Origin: Artemia franciscana
Taxonomy: Eukaryota > Arthropoda > Branchiopoda > Anostraca > Artemiidae
Assembly (NCBI RefSeq): GCF_032884065.1
Contig: NC_088883.1
Location: 32,800,237 to 32,864,236 of the forward strand
Length of the DNA: 64,000 nucleotides
Reading direction: 5' to 3'
Made by a program: the position numbers and the translations under genes. The notes beneath the pieces are model-generated. The model was given only the letters and a program-made list of their open reading frames with translations. It had not been told where the DNA came from and searched no databases. Position 1 is the stretch's first letter. The number at the start of each line of letters is the position of its first letter. Positions 24,513 to 51,803 of this stretch are shown here, one piece after another.

Positions 24513-26114
24513 GTTTGATATACATTCAAGTTTCAGCTACTTCTCATTGGATTAGGCTTACATTTTCGTAAGATAGCCCCTCAAGAAGCTCGCTTTTTGG
24601 GAATACTCCGTGAGATTTTACACAACTATTTGTATCGGGATGGAGGGTAGTTTCCAATATGTACATTTAACTGGAGCTTTCATAAGGTTTCATTTCACAT
24701 TAGGCAGTAAATGAGTGTTTTATGCTAACGTTATACTTGCAATTTTTGTGTCGTGACCACTTTTTAAATGGGGCCATCATAGTTAACATTAAAAAAAAAA
24801 TTAATCGTAGTTAAGTAAAAAAAATTGCTGATTTAAAAAATTTAAATTCTCACGAGGCCCATCTATTTTATCTGAAATGGGAGGTCTGAAATGGGTGTTT
24901 TTTTTTCTGGCCCTAGTAGGTTTTGTGGTAATCAAAGAAAACACACTCTCTATTATGTAACATTTGCACAACTAAACAAACCCTTTTACATAAAAACAAA
25001 AGAATCCTGATTTGGCCAGCTCTTGAACGTTTTTCCCTGGCCCTCATGTTTTTTTTTAAGTAATTAACACATGTATCGTTTAGAAAGAACCCTCCTTATT
25101 ACGTAATTACTACCTGTATCGTTTAGAAAATATTCCCTATTACGTAGTAATCACCTGCATATTGTAGAAAAGATTCTCTATTACGTAACAGGCACCTGTG
25201 TCTTGTCCTTTGGGATCGCCGTTAAACCTCTTCGTCATCTTAAATCATTAAAGGAAGAAAAGAGTAGTGGGTATTGGTTTGCCTAAATCCCTAACCCCCT
25301 TACTAGTATCTTTGTAGAAAGGGCCTTGAAAACTCTGAAAAAGGAGTGTCTGATGTATTTAATTTAATCATGTAATTTTAATCAAAATCTTCAATCTACT
25401 TGGGACTCTGTTCTTTTTTGAAAATCAGAAAATTTTCGTTAGGCTATTAACTTTTCCAGGTATAAATTAACTTTAACGAATCGTACACATTTAGAATGAA
25501 CATGAGAAACTGATTCTTTTTATGCAGGAAAACTTTAAAGAGGAAAACTCTTTTTTTTTTAATTCTGGTTACTATTATCGTGAGTCGCTCGATCTCTGCA
25601 GTTTGTCACCACGAACTTTTTGAAAGTTCTCCTTTTACAACGAGGGTACGAGCTCCCCTCCTTAATGGGATAAGGTATGTTTGATTTAAGCTTTCAAGCT
25701 TTGATTATTATATTTGTTTTAATTTTATCTTTTTGACGCTATGTCTTACGAGTGTAAAATCTTTTTTATTTGAAAGTCTAAAGCAACTCATACACTCATC
25801 AGTGTATAGTTCATATAGTAATGTCGAGTTCACATTTAATCAGACCTTAGGGTATCAAAATATTTTTTTAAAAGAAGGGGCGTAAACAAATGGAAATTTA
25901 AATTTTTGTTAAAATTTTCAATATTTGGAGGGTCCTTTATTGCAATTACTATTGGAACTTTCCTTTACTCACCTATTTTCCTCCTCGTGAAACTGATTTT
26001 ATTCAGTGAACTTAATATGTGTTGATTTTTTCGTTTTTTATTCTTCATCAGTCTGATTTTTTTCATTGAACTTGTTGAGTGCTAATTTTCTTTATGGAAC
26101 TTCCTGATTTTTTT
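24513..26114. other. intergenic; short tandem and dispersed repeats, no gene
   Basis: A family-B fragment lies near 25575-25690 (ctgcagtttgtcaccacgaa). The rest is A+T-rich with no recognised coding content. Confidence 0.5.
25063..25205. repeat. ~55-bp tandem repeat, three degenerate copies
   Basis: The motif ctattacgta..aatcacctg, followed by tcgtttagaaaa, recurs near 25095, 25140 and 25185. The palindrome tacgta is kept in each copy. A fourth distant relative lies near 24950. Confidence 0.7.
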
Positions 26115-26362
26115 TGTTTTATCATCAGCATAAAAACCGCATAAAAATGCTAAAGATTTGCCAAAAATTATAAAAGACGAATTTATCAACTACGAGATAT
26201 TACTGGCAACATTTTAGTAAAACCATTCAAGACAAAATAAAAATTAAAATTTTGCCATTAAGATCGGATTTTTTGGACCCACTTTATTTTTTTAGTAGAG
26301 ACTAATCTAAATACAGAAAGACTCAAAATAAAAAATGACTTTAAAATTGTGATGATAAACAA
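26115..26362. mobile_element. ~248-bp MITE-like repeat, copy 1
   Basis: It begins ttgttttatcatca and ends tgatgataaacaa, giving 13-14-bp imperfect terminal inverted repeats. The body is about 90% alike, in opposite orientation, to 30968-31189. No coding capacity. Confidence 0.7.
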
Positions 26363-26689
26363 TTTACTACCCTGTGCTAATCCAAGAGGCATTCGGCGAT
26401 TTATTTCTGTGCAATGTGCCCAGTTGTGCAATTTGCTCATTTGTGCAATTTGCCCATTATTTAAATGCAGGGTTTATCATTGCAAAAAGGGGTGTGTTCG
26501 AAAAAGCTAAAAGGATCAAGGTGAAACTTTGGGGAATGTTAAGAGGGCTACTGAAGTAAATCAAAAGGCACATTGTATATCTAGGCTAGCAAAAGGGGGA
26601 ATCCATAATATCCTAAGAATGGTTCAGGATTGTAACTATATTTTCATATATTTCATGTTTACTCTTTTATTTGTTCCCACAAAGTAGAT

Positions 26690-27170
26690 CCTCGTGGGGA
26701 GCTTAGGCGTATTAAAATCATGCTGCTGGGCATATTTTACTTTTGTGTAAAAATAAGCTAGGTCTCTCGTTTATGGTCTCAAAAGTTTCACGTCTACTTT
26801 CTAATATTGGTCTTTCTCTTTATGTTGAGAAATGTGAATTTCTAGTTTTTAATGGTCCGACTTCCTCTGATGCTCCCTTAGCTTGTCGCGGTTTTTCTAT
26901 ACCCTTTGTTTCCGCCTTTCTGTTTTTGGGTATTACTGTTACGTATTCAATTTCTTGCCTACGGCAGTGCACTGTTCGTGATGTTCAAAAGAAAATTCAA
27001 ATGGTCTATTCTAAGATAGTTGCTAATCGAGGGAAGTATAATAGACGTGAACTCGGTAGACTAAATGCTACATTCTGTGATCATTATGTCCTTAATCTTT
27101 CTGGTCTTTATCCCCTTCTAGTCAAACTGTTCAGTGGAAGGGAGGTCTTAAAGAGCGTGATTTAATGCCC
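26690..27170 (+). pseudogene. LINE reverse transcriptase fragment
   Basis: An open frame at 26743-27165 encodes SNIGLSLYVEKCEFLVFNGP, then FLFLGITVTYSIS and VRDVQKKIQMVYSKIVANRGKY. This is the post-catalytic palm and thumb pattern of LINE reverse transcriptases (GL.LN..K.E.L.F, then F.YLG). The catalytic box itself is not preserved. Both ends are truncated. Confidence 0.75.
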
Positions 27171-30100
27171 AAATATCTTAACTCAAATTAAGTCCAGATA
27201 AGTATAGAATGGGTTTCGAAGAAAGAGGGGAGGTAGAAATCGACATTTAACTTTTTTATTTCAGTGATATTTTGGTCTAAAGCTTTATTACTAGTGCTGG
27301 GTGAGGGGTAGCAGTTCCCCTTCCATTGTTACAGTCTTTTTCTATGTATCATAAAATATTACACTCTCAAACTTATCAACAAATAAGTGGAAAAAGTGAG
27401 GCGGGACATCAAGAGCCTTGCCGAGGAATTTCTTGGCGTTTGGACAGGAGGTTAGTAAGTACAACCAAGAGCTCTGTTTTAAGTGTGTTCAATAATAATA
27501 TTCCTTTTTCCTATTTGTACACATTTTGAGTGTATTTAAACATATGTATGCATTATATTTATACATCAGAGAGCCTTATGGTATAGTTCACGCCACAATA
27601 GTGAAATATGGCGTCTCTTTGTTTTAATTTTTTTTGTTATTCTTTACTATAAATTTATTACTTTCTTTTTAATTTATTGAGATTGACAAGTTTCCTGCAA
27701 GTTTGACTATAGTTTGAAAAAGCGATCGTATTTGTAGTGAAATTTTTAAGTGTCACAAGGAGATTAGAAATATATTAAAGCATCAACTACAGTGAAAATG
27801 AAACCTGATCGTTTGGATTCATTAGGTGGAAATATACATAACCATAAACATCTTAAAAATTAGGGAAGATCAGTAATTTAATTTTTGAGGAAAAATACCA
27901 TCAATATTTTAATGAAGATTAAGAAGGTGATGATTTACTCTAGTTTTACTTTCGTGTTTTAATATCCAATTTCGGGTTTTAATATCCAATAATTTGTCAT
28001 CAACACTTTATGAAGTTCATTCAAAGTAGCAAATTTTAATTGCTTATCATGGAAACTTATTCGAGCGACTGAACGAGTTTACGGAACTTCATAAAGAAAA
28101 AATATGTGTTCTAAACCAAGAGTAAAAAATTTCATGGTTGACAAAAATAGAGCTTTGAGAGGATTTTTTTTTCAAGTTATTTTAATGTGAAAAAACGATC
28201 AAACTTGAAATGGAATTATATTTATGGTAAAAGAAGACCATTTTTATGCCAAATCTTTTTCTTACCTTACATTTTATGACATTTATTTATCCGCTACAAG
28301 AAAAATTAATGTTAATTCCGCCTAAAAAAGCTTTTTAAGCTGACAGGTGTTCCAGGGCGAAAATAAAGTGGATATCCTGTGCTTTGTGGCACTTAAATTT
28401 AGATTTAATGACTATAATTTAAAATTTTGACAGATGAATTAAAAATTTTTGAATTTAATATTTCTTTCGCCTTTGTTTTTATTTCTGAATTTTGTCCTTT
28501 TTATTTAACTTTTTTCAATGTCAATTGATCTTCTCGTCAGAGAAGTGTTTTGGTGGTTCAGCAAAAACGTACTTGTCAACTGCTATTGTCCAAATTGTAT
28601 GGCAGTGGATTCTCTTGGGGAAAAATTTGGGGTAAATATGATGGATGACTTTCATATGCCCAGGTCCAGAAACGCCATCAATTTCGATCCCCCTGGAAAA
28701 CTCCCTTTCACAAAATTCCTCCTCGAAAATCCTCCACCTATGTAAAACTGAGCAGCCCAAATGGAAAGTAAGACAAAGAAGATTGAAGAAAGGAAGGAAT
28801 CCTGAAATATTCAACCTAGACTCCAAAATACAGATAGGGTGCACAATATCCCACACTCGGAGTATCCTGGTGTGGAAAGTCGCCCACGAGGAATACCCCC
28901 TACTTTGAATATACCTCCCAGTGGACAATTTTTCCCTGAAAAATTCTCTGCACTTGTAAAATTGAGCAGCTCAAAAGAAAACTCGAATTGTGCTTTTAGT
29001 GTACCGTGTGGGACTTCAGGACGGCCTTGTCAAGTCTACTATATGAAAAAAAACGATAAGATGTAAGAATTAGCTTTTAAACGTCCTTAAATAGCCCTCT
29101 ATGATGCTCCTGTGTCTCAGTAGTGACGAAGAAAAATAAGAGGACATATCACTGCTGTCCGTGTAAAAATATAATTTTTTCTTGTGGTTCAATAAGGGGG
29201 GTGATAATTTTCCTATATAAAGTTTCAACAATTGCAATTTAAAGGGTATAGTTTTTTGATTTGCTAACATGTCATTTTCAAATCGCATACAACTGAGTGA
29301 CGCAATGCATGGGCTCTGGGAATAGTGCGAAGTTCAACTGTGAAATTTAGTCTCCTACAATGGGCGTGGGAGTTGAAGGAAGTGGAAGGGGGATACGCAC
29401 TTTAATATTAACGGTAAAGCTGGTAAAACAAAAAACCAAGCTTATTAAACTCACCATCATTCACCCAAAAGCTTGTTTACAGTACTCTAATGTCGTCTGC
29501 AGCAACTCATTGATGACAGGCTTAATAAAAGATGAGTCAACTACTTAATTTATGTTCGATTGATGCGTGCGAATTGTTTATTTATGTATTCTGTAATGTT
29601 TTTTTTAATTCATCCGAGTCATGTCTTTGCTAAACAGTAACTTTTCTTCGTTATAGCTTAAAGAAAAATGCCCTCTTGAAGACTTAGGGAAAAAATGGCT
29701 ATCTTTACTTTTTAACCGCTTGGTACATTCCCCCCCCCCACCCCAACATGTGAAAGAGTGTATGCACAGGTGGTCCGCGGATTAGAACAGATAGATTACT
29801 ATATATTCTGTAAATTACTGATTCCGAATAAGCTTGTCCATAGGCCCAACAATGTAAGACTGTCAAACTTTCGTTTCTTAACCAGTTCTACAAAAGCCAG
29901 CTTTGTCTAGTTCTAAATTTGATGTATTTTATAACGCTATGAAAATATAGTTTATATCAGTTTTAATTTGTTATAACAGGCTAACAAATCAATAAAGGGC
30001 AGAGCTACTTACTTTCTTTCTTTGGCTCAGAACCAACTTTAAAAAAAGTAACAGAAAGTGGAACAAGAAGAGGAAGGTATTGAAAAGGGATTTGATTTCT

Positions 30101-30967
30101 ATCTACGTCTTCTTTTAGTAGGGCCATTACAAAAAGTGAAGACAATCTTAACAGTGAAAGCAGATCAAATCAATTAACAAACGTGATCCAGCTTCAACTT
30201 TGGCTCATTATTATGATGGCCCCTTTCAGCAAAGAGACTTGATTTTCCCTTAAAGTAACGGGGAGAAATTAGAACAGAACCATCAGAACTTTCTGGAATC
30301 TTTAATACACATTTAGGCATAGGCTCACAAGTTTTCTAACAACCCTTTCCCATAGGTAGTTTGAGAAGAGAGGACATTCACGCCGGGAGTAGAAATTTTA
30401 TGGATCTAAATCTGAAATAAATTGACATTTATAATCATTTTTAGTTTTGAAATTTTATTTTTATTGAAATAAAATAGAGTTCGTAGTTTGCAGTAAGTAA
30501 CTTACTTATTGTAACACTTATATAATAATACTTAATACTTACTTTAAGTATAAGTAAAATGAAGAGGCGAAAATCATCATTGCTTCCCCCTGTAGAATAA
30601 CCGATGCCCATTGACCATCTGGATGAGGACCCCCTCTTCCCCCCCCCTTCTCAATAAAAGATCTTGAGCTACGACTCTGCCTAAGGCTGATGGCACCCAG
30701 AATAGAATTAACTCTTGCTTCCGTTATTAGTTGAATAATGAAGAAATATCCAAAATTTAGGTCTTTGCAGCAGCCCCCTCCCTCCACCTGGTTTTGCCCT
30801 CATGATAGCCTTCCCTGGCTTATTGAATGTCTTAGATTTGCTGCTGTGTTGCTCGTCGTGAAGCTACTAAAATATAAAATGGTACAGGTTTCCTTGTTAA
30901 ACATTAAATCCAGGTTTGATTTACAATCTCATCAAGTGTTTTAGCTATAATGAAATCTCACTGTTTT
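27171..30967. other. long stretch without a recognised gene
   Basis: Overlapping open frames on both strands at 28518-28928 were examined. They show no known motif and lie in G+C-richer sequence that looks repeat-derived. No RNA gene or exon could be supported. Confidence 0.5.
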
Positions 30968-31189
30968 CAATTTTAAAGTCATTTTTTATTTTGAGTCTTT
31001 CTGTATTTAGATTAGTCTCTACTAAAAAATAAAGTGGGTCCAAGAAATCCGATCTTAATGGCAAAATTTAATTTTTATTTTGTCTTTAATGGTTTTACTA
31101 AAATATTGCCAGTAATATCTCGTTGTTGATAAATTCGTTTTCGATCATTTTTGGCAAATCTTAGCGTTTTTATGCTGATGATAAAACAA
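30968..31189. mobile_element. MITE-like repeat, copy 2 (inverted)
   Basis: Reverse complement of most of 26115-26362, from caattttaaagtc to tgatgataaaacaa. The terminal repeat on its left side is lost, so the copy is incomplete. Confidence 0.7.
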
Positions 31190-33100
31190 AAATAGGATCT
31201 GTCTATGGCGTTTGGTTGTTACATGCCACTAGCGTATAAGTTGTTACCGGTGTATAAATAGGAATAGGCTATATTGAGTTCTAGAAACCGATAAAAATGT
31301 TTCCCGGCCGCTGAATCATCGACACAGAAACCTGAGGCCAAAAACAGATGAAATTTGCCAGATGACGAAAAATGCTGTTTTTTTCGTGAAAGCAGACTAG
31401 GGCAAACAAAGGTTAGGCAAGCAAGGTAAAAGTGGAGGTAAATTAGGGACAAAACTTTGTCTTGCTCATTTTGGGATTATTTTTCTTCTAGGGCTCACGA
31501 TTTATTTATTGTTTATTTCTCGCTTACTAGGGCGAAACATTGTCTTGCTTGAGTTTCCAAAGGTTCTGGTGTATTTTTGGCGTGTTTATCAGAGGGTCTG
31601 GGCAATTTTTTCTATCACCTTCTGGCAAGATTGCAGCTGTAAAATCAAACGAATTGACGAAGAAGAAGAACTAACTTTTTTGTATGCTGATAGGTCAAAT
31701 GAGAATCATGGAAATCTGACTAACTTAATGCTTTTACATTAAAACTAGGCTGCACTTTAGTAAGACAAATATTCCTCATCATTTTTTTATCAAAATTTGC
31801 ATCATAATAATGTCTCCTTATTTGCCAGGAATCATTGCTCCCTGATGGTGTCAATGGTTTCAACCAAAATTAGGCTAGGCCTTTTGTCACCTATTTTAAT
31901 TGTATTTTGGAAGCTAAAGGCTTGAGGGTAAAATTTTAGTCTAGCTACTTTTTGCTGTCTTGGAAAGGACCAAGTCTAGGAAAATGAAACTCAGGGATGA
32001 ATCTGTGGACTAAATTGCGCCCTGAGAAGTTATTTTGAATTACCTACCTCCTCTCCTTCTCCCTCTAGAGGACAATGACCTAAGATAACCTTTGAAAATC
32101 ATTGTGTTATAAAAATGAAACTTAGCAAAATAGATCTGCTGCTTAAATAAATCATAACAAAACTGTTTTCAGCTTCACAACTTTGCTCAATCCCAATTTA
32201 TGAAGTTTCGAAATCTAGAAATACATTTCCTAAAATTTGAGATTTAGAAATCAGGATAAAGTTAACATAGAAGTTTGACAATACCTTCCCTGAGTATGCT
32301 TTCGGATTGGTTACTGAAAGTTTTATTTCCCTATCTTACCCCCTTTCCAAGATAGCAAAAAGTGGCTAAACTGGAATTTTACCAACTTGAGTAAAATTCT
32401 ACAGAAGCTACTTTTTTCTATCTTGGGAAAAGGGCTAGCCTATGTTAGGAAAATTAAACTTTCAGTAATAAATCCAAGGCCAAAAATATAATCTTAGAAG
32501 GTATTACCAAGTTACTGTGTTAATTGTCTTCTAATTAATAAGTCTTAGAGAATTTCCTATTTGACAATTCAATACCTAGCCCATTAGAATTTGACAAAAT
32601 AGCATTATACAATAAATTATATAAATTTAGATTGAGTAAAGCTGTGAGGCTGATGATACATTTCTTGTGCCTTTTCAGGATGGCCAAAAGTGGCTTTTGT
32701 AGAATTTTGTCAAGGCTTGAAACAATCTTGATCTGAGTATTTATGTTGCTATTTGCATGTTTTGTGCACATTTTCAATGTTGCATAGTTAAACCAAGCTT
32801 GAATAATAATAATAATAAAAAAAATACCGTGAAATCCCCTTGTCTAAAGCAAATCTCCCAATTAGGATATTTTCAAAATATCAGGTTTGAAACTAGCTTG
32901 GAACAAAGATCATCCTTGCTATTTGCTTGTTTTAAGCCTTGAATAAAACTGGCAACAAGGCAGAAATAATATTGTACATTAATATTCTGCATGTTTGTCA
33001 AGTCAGGGAGCCTTTTAGCCCCGACACACTTGGCGTTTTCTACAAACCGTTTATTAGAGAAAGCGACATAAAACAAGGTTGAAAAGGTTCTTATCCCAGC
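31190..33100. repeat. dispersed repeat debris, including family C (also at 55340-55520)
   Basis: The segment near 31978-32100 (taggaaaatgaaactcaggg, then a ccctctagaggacaatgacc segment) recurs at about 55368-55480 (gttaggaaaatgaaactttc, then ctctagagggccttgatc). Two fragments near 32700-32760 and 32880-32945 share a 'caaacatgcaaatagca' type sequence in inverse. No host coding sequence recognised. Confidence 0.55.
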
Positions 33101-33195
33101 TGTTGAGCTAATGCTTGTTGATTCTAACTGCATGGGCACGGCCTCCTCTTCAATACTCTTCAAGTACTCCTCTTCAATAATCTTCAATTGTAATA

Positions 33196-47154
<13,959 letters not shown>

Positions 47155-47603
47155 CTAAAAAAATAAAGAACAATTGAAAAGGAAAATTTTACACAGGCCA
47201 AATAATTTTTTTTTTTCAAAATCACACCCCTCCGACTCAGGATTATTTAGATCAGGATATTTTTGTTTTAACTTGTGTATATGTAAATGACATACCCTAA
47301 TCTATTGAAAATGTGATTAACACAAAGCTTTTTAGATTCAATGAAGGACAGCAGCTACTTTGAATGGATGGATTAACATCTATGACTAGAAATTATTAAC
47401 TTTTGAAACTGCCATTGGACAGAGAAAAGATGGTGCAGTAAACTAATGTTTTCTGAAAACCCAATGAGCAAATGGCTAACCAGTGTGTCATTGAATGGAT
47501 GGAACATGGAAAGAAGTAAAAATGTAAGCAATGTTTAAGCTAGTAAATTAGAAAAAAAATGAGACGTTTTTTTTATTCATTTGATACTTGTGATTTATCA
47601 TCC

Positions 47604-47645
<42 letters not shown>

Positions 47646-48009
47646 GAAGAGCACTAGACTTAAAAGGTTTAAAAAACTATGTTTTGAATACTACTTGTTA
47701 AAATACAAAAAAGGCCATGTTGGTTCAAAAATACTGAATTTTAATACATATAAAACTATATGAAATGAACAACTGAGTAGGTTTTTTTCTCCTTTTTTAG
47801 GGTGGAATTGTCTTAAAGCTACAAAGGAGACAGAAAAAATGTTTTATTTCATTTTAGATGGCATACTCATATGAGAAATTAATAAAAGACAAAGAAAGAG
47901 AGTAGAGAATATAGAAACAGTAGAGAAAAAGTAGAGAATATAGAGTAGAGAGTAGAGAAACAGACAGATGAATAAAGCAACATATAGCATTTATGCTAAT
48001 AAAATGCAA
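47155..48009. other. upstream Fmr1-type intron, no gene seen
   Basis: Contains a 35-nt A run at 47607-47641 and a tagagaata / agtagagaa tandem simple sequence around 47897-47965. No initiator exon was recognised. Confidence 0.5.
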
Positions 48010-48375
48010 AACAGAAAAGTTCACTAGATGGTTAACAAAAGAGTTTCTGCGGCATTGTTGTTTGCAAACTAGATAGTTAACAGAATTGTTTCTGGGGCAA
48101 CAACTTTTTCCAGCTAGTTGGAAAAGGAAATATTTTTTTGGGTCAAAGTTTTTCATCAGCTAGGTGGTTAATAAAAACATTTCTTGGGAAGAGTTACTTG
48201 CCAACTAGATGGTTAATAAAAGTGTTTCTGTGGCAATGTTTGTCTCTAGCTAGTTGGAAAGACAGTGTTTCTGGGGGAAAATTACTTGTCAACTAGTTAG
48301 AAAAGGAATAGTTTTCTGGGGCAAATTTTCTTGTGAACTAGCTGACAAATTTGAGTATTGCTATAGAGATTGCCA
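48010..48375. repeat. ~60-bp degenerate tandem repeat
   Basis: The theme 'caactagatggttaataaaa', then gtgtttctgtggcaa, recurs about six times (near 48025, 48070, 48115, 48165, 48205, 48250 and 48290) with many substitutions. It lies just before the piggyBac remnant. Confidence 0.75.
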
Positions 48376-48659
48376 AATTATCCAACTAGATGGCAAAAAT
48401 ATTTGTATTTATAGGGAGATTGGATAGTACCTTTTTATATAGGCTTACATGCTATTTTTTTCCATTAGTCAAATGGTGTACATCCCTTGGAAAGGTATCA
48501 CTTATTGCCCACTTTCAGAATCTTATAAGCTCCACTGTGGCATATGCAAAAGTTCTTTGACAATGAGCATCTTCCACTCAATGTTGAACAAAGCAATATT
48601 TTTGTATATGAAACTGAAGGATTCAACCTTCCTCTCACATGAATTGCAAGCATTGTTTT

Positions 48660-49600
48660 ACTTTTAGGTGTGGCAAATTCTATACTATCAGAGCACTGGG
48701 AAGCAATTACAAGATACTCTCAAATTACTGATACAATGGGCAGACAGGTGTTTGACAGAATTAAATGGTTTCTTCATTTTTGTGACAATAATAAAGCTAA
48801 GAAACTCAAGGAGCAAGGGAACAAAATCAAGCCACTTCTTTCAGGTTACCTTCACTTAAATATTCATGAAGTTACTCCCAAAGAACACCATTTGACAGAT
48901 GATCAAATGATTCATTCTAAGGGAAGGAGTGCCTTGCAGCAGTATCTGCCAAAGAAACCAACTAAATGGGAAATACAGGTGTTTATAAAAGTAGGTCTCT
49001 CAGGTCTTATACATAATTTTGAAGTTTATTAAGGAAATTGAACTCTTTCAGACAACAACATATAGCCAGACCTTAGAATGGCATGAAACAGAGTTCTACA
49101 GCTTCTTCTTTTGTGAGCAATTTAATTATACAAGATCTGTAGGGGGATCACTATTTCCAAAGTCTGGTCCTCATGAGTTTGCTCAAACTGAAAGGTTTTC
49201 TGTTTGTTGGAGCATTGATCAAAGTCTAATTAAAAGGGTTGCCCTGTCATGCTGACAGAGATGTGTCAAACACAACTTTGGATACAGAAATGGCACATGA
49301 AATTTTTTTGCTTGCTCATTGATACAGCCATCTGTAACAGCTGTCTACTTTTCAATTCAGATATCAGAGCATTTACTTCAAGAACAAAACAATTAATAGT
49401 ACTGCAAGCATTTTGGTCCAAAGTTGCTGCAGGACTTTATACATCTGCTTGTGGAATGTATCAGCATAAAAGTAGGAGACCTTCAGAAGATTTAGAAGAG
49501 TCTGGAGTCCAATGTGCAGCAATAAAAGAATCCAATTACGTATTTCCAAGGTTGTTACTAGTCAAAACGTTTGGGGGGGGCAAGGGATTTTACTGAATGG
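48660..49600 (+). pseudogene. piggyBac-type transposase, broken
   Basis: 48670-49018 encodes ITDTMGRQVFDRIKWFLHFC, then KIKPLLSGYLHLNIHEV, LTDDQMIHSKGRSALQQYLP and KKPTKWEIQVFIKVGLSG, then IHNFEVY. This is the piggyBac DDE core (MSR.RFE.I.RFLHF, then DEQMIPFKGR, then MP.KPHKWG.K). The D of DDQMI would be the first catalytic aspartate. A stop at about 49030 and shifts follow. 49258-49370 keeps WIQKWHMKFFCLLIDTAICN, matching the KKWY.R.F.HLID...VN block. The N-terminal part and C-terminal zinc finger were not identified. Not functional. Confidence 0.85.
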
Positions 49601-50509
49601 CTGGTCATTTTTACCAACTGTTTTTGTCAACAACTAGTACAATGTCCATTTCAGATACAATATATAAATCACTCCACAAGTCAGCAAAACTGCTACATTT
49701 ACCACCTGAGATTTAGATTTCAGTACATATCATGCCACTACGCTAATGCTCTTTATCTAACCAAATGGAAAATTATGGCAACATCTGTAAACCTATGGCA
49801 GGAGTCAGTAAAACTGACTCCATGGTGCTTTGCTTTACTATTTTACTGACTTATTTTTTTTTCATGTGACTAAAACATTGCCCCCCCTCCCATGCATGAC
49901 AATCCTTTCCATATCTACAAAGTCAGATTGAATTGATCACTGGCCAAGGAAAACCAAAGAAATCAGTGGGTTTTTTTTTTAGCAATGTTTCTAATAAACC
50001 ATTTTTTTCAATGATAGAACTAATGGATCACTTGGATAAAATTCAGAATTTTCCCAAGGTCTAATAACAGTTCATGAGGGGTTAAATACCTGATTAACTA
50101 ATTGGGAAGTTAAAAACTTCATGAATACCAATCAAGGTAAATGTCTAGGGTTAAAAAATGTTTATGCAATGGTTTTCTAGCCAAGTACTATACAAAGTAT
50201 ATTGAGATAAATTCAAATGCATATATTATAGATCAGAGAGTTTCATTAAGAGACTTCAAACTTCATAGCCTTTCATTTGATCAAGATCTGGAAATGGTGT
50301 CCTCGAGCAATCAAAACTCTTTAGTTGCTTTCATCTTGCCTCTTTTTCACTGCTTATAAATTTTTGGTGAAGCCACTAGGCCTATTAGAATACAGTACTT
50401 TACTTCAGTTTGATGCTCCTTGAACAAATATGTGTAAAACAGAAAATCAGGGCATAAACTTAGTACAAAAAAGGTCTGCATTGCATATACTTCTGCCAGA
50501 TCTATACTA
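49601..50509. other. non-coding, no gene seen
   Basis: Probably remnant piggyBac 3' sequence followed by A+T-rich DNA. The terminal repeats of the piggyBac element were not found. Confidence 0.5.
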
Positions 50510-51803
50510 TTACCTTACCTTAAACCACAGCTTGGAGTGATATAAGGATTTTCCATGCTTGTGATGCTCCAGTGATGAAAAAAAAATTCGTTTAAAGGAA
50601 CTCCTAGCAGAGCCATTCCTTATCAAGGTGGGACTTGAAAGTATCAGTTAGAGTTGCAGAAACTGTTTCCTTAGACAGTTGATTCTACAGATTGATGACT
50701 CTTTGGCTGAATAAATGACTTCTATTTCTCCTTGTGGAGTGCTGCAAGGGGAGCTTCATTAAATGTCCTCTAGTACCAGAATACAAGGGCTGTGCAAAGA
50801 GACTAGGAAGGGTGTGTTTAGAAAGGATTTTTTTTTTATTAAAATAATTTCACCCCTTTTCCTTTGGTATGTCAGTGTTGGCAGCCTCAAACAATGTAGT
50901 CTTTCTTTGTAGGGAAATTTATTCATGCTGCTAACCATCTTAGTGGCATGATGCTGGACATCCTCAAGCAACTTCTTATCTTTTTTGAAAAAAGGGGCTA
51001 CCAATGACATTCTGACCTCCAGACATGGTTGTACAAGTGCCTTATATAACTTCATAAGAACTCTTGGGTGTTGGCTGGAGATGGTTCTTTTTATGATACC
51101 AAGGGATTTATTTGCAGAAGATGAAACAGACTTAGCATGGCTACTAAAACTTTCATTTTTAAGATCTCTTTCATCAGAAACAGCAAAAAGGAAGTTGCCT
51201 TGAAGGAAATACTTATGATGCTTGTTGTGTTTGCCAAAATGGATGACATGTCATTTGTCAATATTAAAAGTAAGGAGCCACTTATTTGCCCATCTTCCTA
51301 GACTGTCAAGATCTGTTTGAATTGATTGCTGGTCAGAGGGAGTAGCTGCTTTTCCAACTAGTTTTGAGTCATCAGCATAAAGGGTAACAAGATTTGAAAG
51401 AAGGGTTGGTAGATTGTTAACATAGAAGTTGAAAAGTGTTGGTGCAAGAATAGTGCCCTGGGGCATGCCACTTCATACAGTTGTGGGAGAAGAATAATGA
51501 GGAGTTCCTTGTGAATCAAAAACTCTGACACTCTGTGATCTTTCAGAGAGGAAGCCAATCCATTGTACAACACCTTCATTGACATCTACAGCCTTCAGCT
51601 TGATTATGAGGAATTCACAACAAACCTTGTCAATTGTTTTGAACAGATCAAGAAGAATCATGTTGACAGGAATACCCTAATCCAGCAGTGTAGTCACCAA
51701 TTCATATGTTTGGATAAGTTTAGTGTCCACAGTTCTACCAGATCTGATCCATGTTGTGATGAGGAGAGGATGTTATTGACCTCAAGATGTTCAATTAAAT
51801 TAC
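50510..51803 (-). pseudogene. LINE 3' half, tandem copy 1
   Basis: On the minus strand: LDLFKTIDKVCCEFLIIKLK (RT motif A with the first D), then MPQGTILAPTLFNFYVNNLP (motif B), LVTLYADDSKLVGKA (catalytic YADD), WANKWLLTFNIDK and ALVQPCLEVRMSLVAPFFKK. Then come LLEDVQHHATKMV and YKERLHCLRLPTLTYQRKRG. That is a CR1/jockey-like reverse transcriptase palm, thumb and tail. The 3' end at about 50515 shares its last ~70 bp with copy 2. Several frameshifts. Confidence 0.88.

Noticed and set aside
23605-24529. Antisense open frames of 181 and 300 codons opposite the heptad-repeat exon
   Set aside because: The 63-bp repeat lacks stops on both strands. The plus frame alone has an acceptor, a stop and a poly(A) signal in the right order.
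24941-25205. CRISPR-like array of short repeats with spacers
   Set aside because: Few, degenerate repeats in a eukaryotic context and no cas genes. An ordinary tandem repeat.
28518-28928. Overlapping open frames on both strands
   Set aside because: No conserved motif on either strand. Sequence looks repeat-derived and the frames overlap.
26115-31189. The two ~245-bp inverted copies as long terminal repeats of a single 5-kb transposon
   Set aside because: Copy 1 has its own short inverted ends, so each copy is better seen as an independent small element. No transposase lies between.
32873-33195. Extension of the last Fmr1-type exon to the end of its open frame
   Set aside because: It runs into sequence resembling a dispersed repeat (similar text near 32700). 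The human-like alignment ends earlier and CAG|GTATTA is a usable donor.
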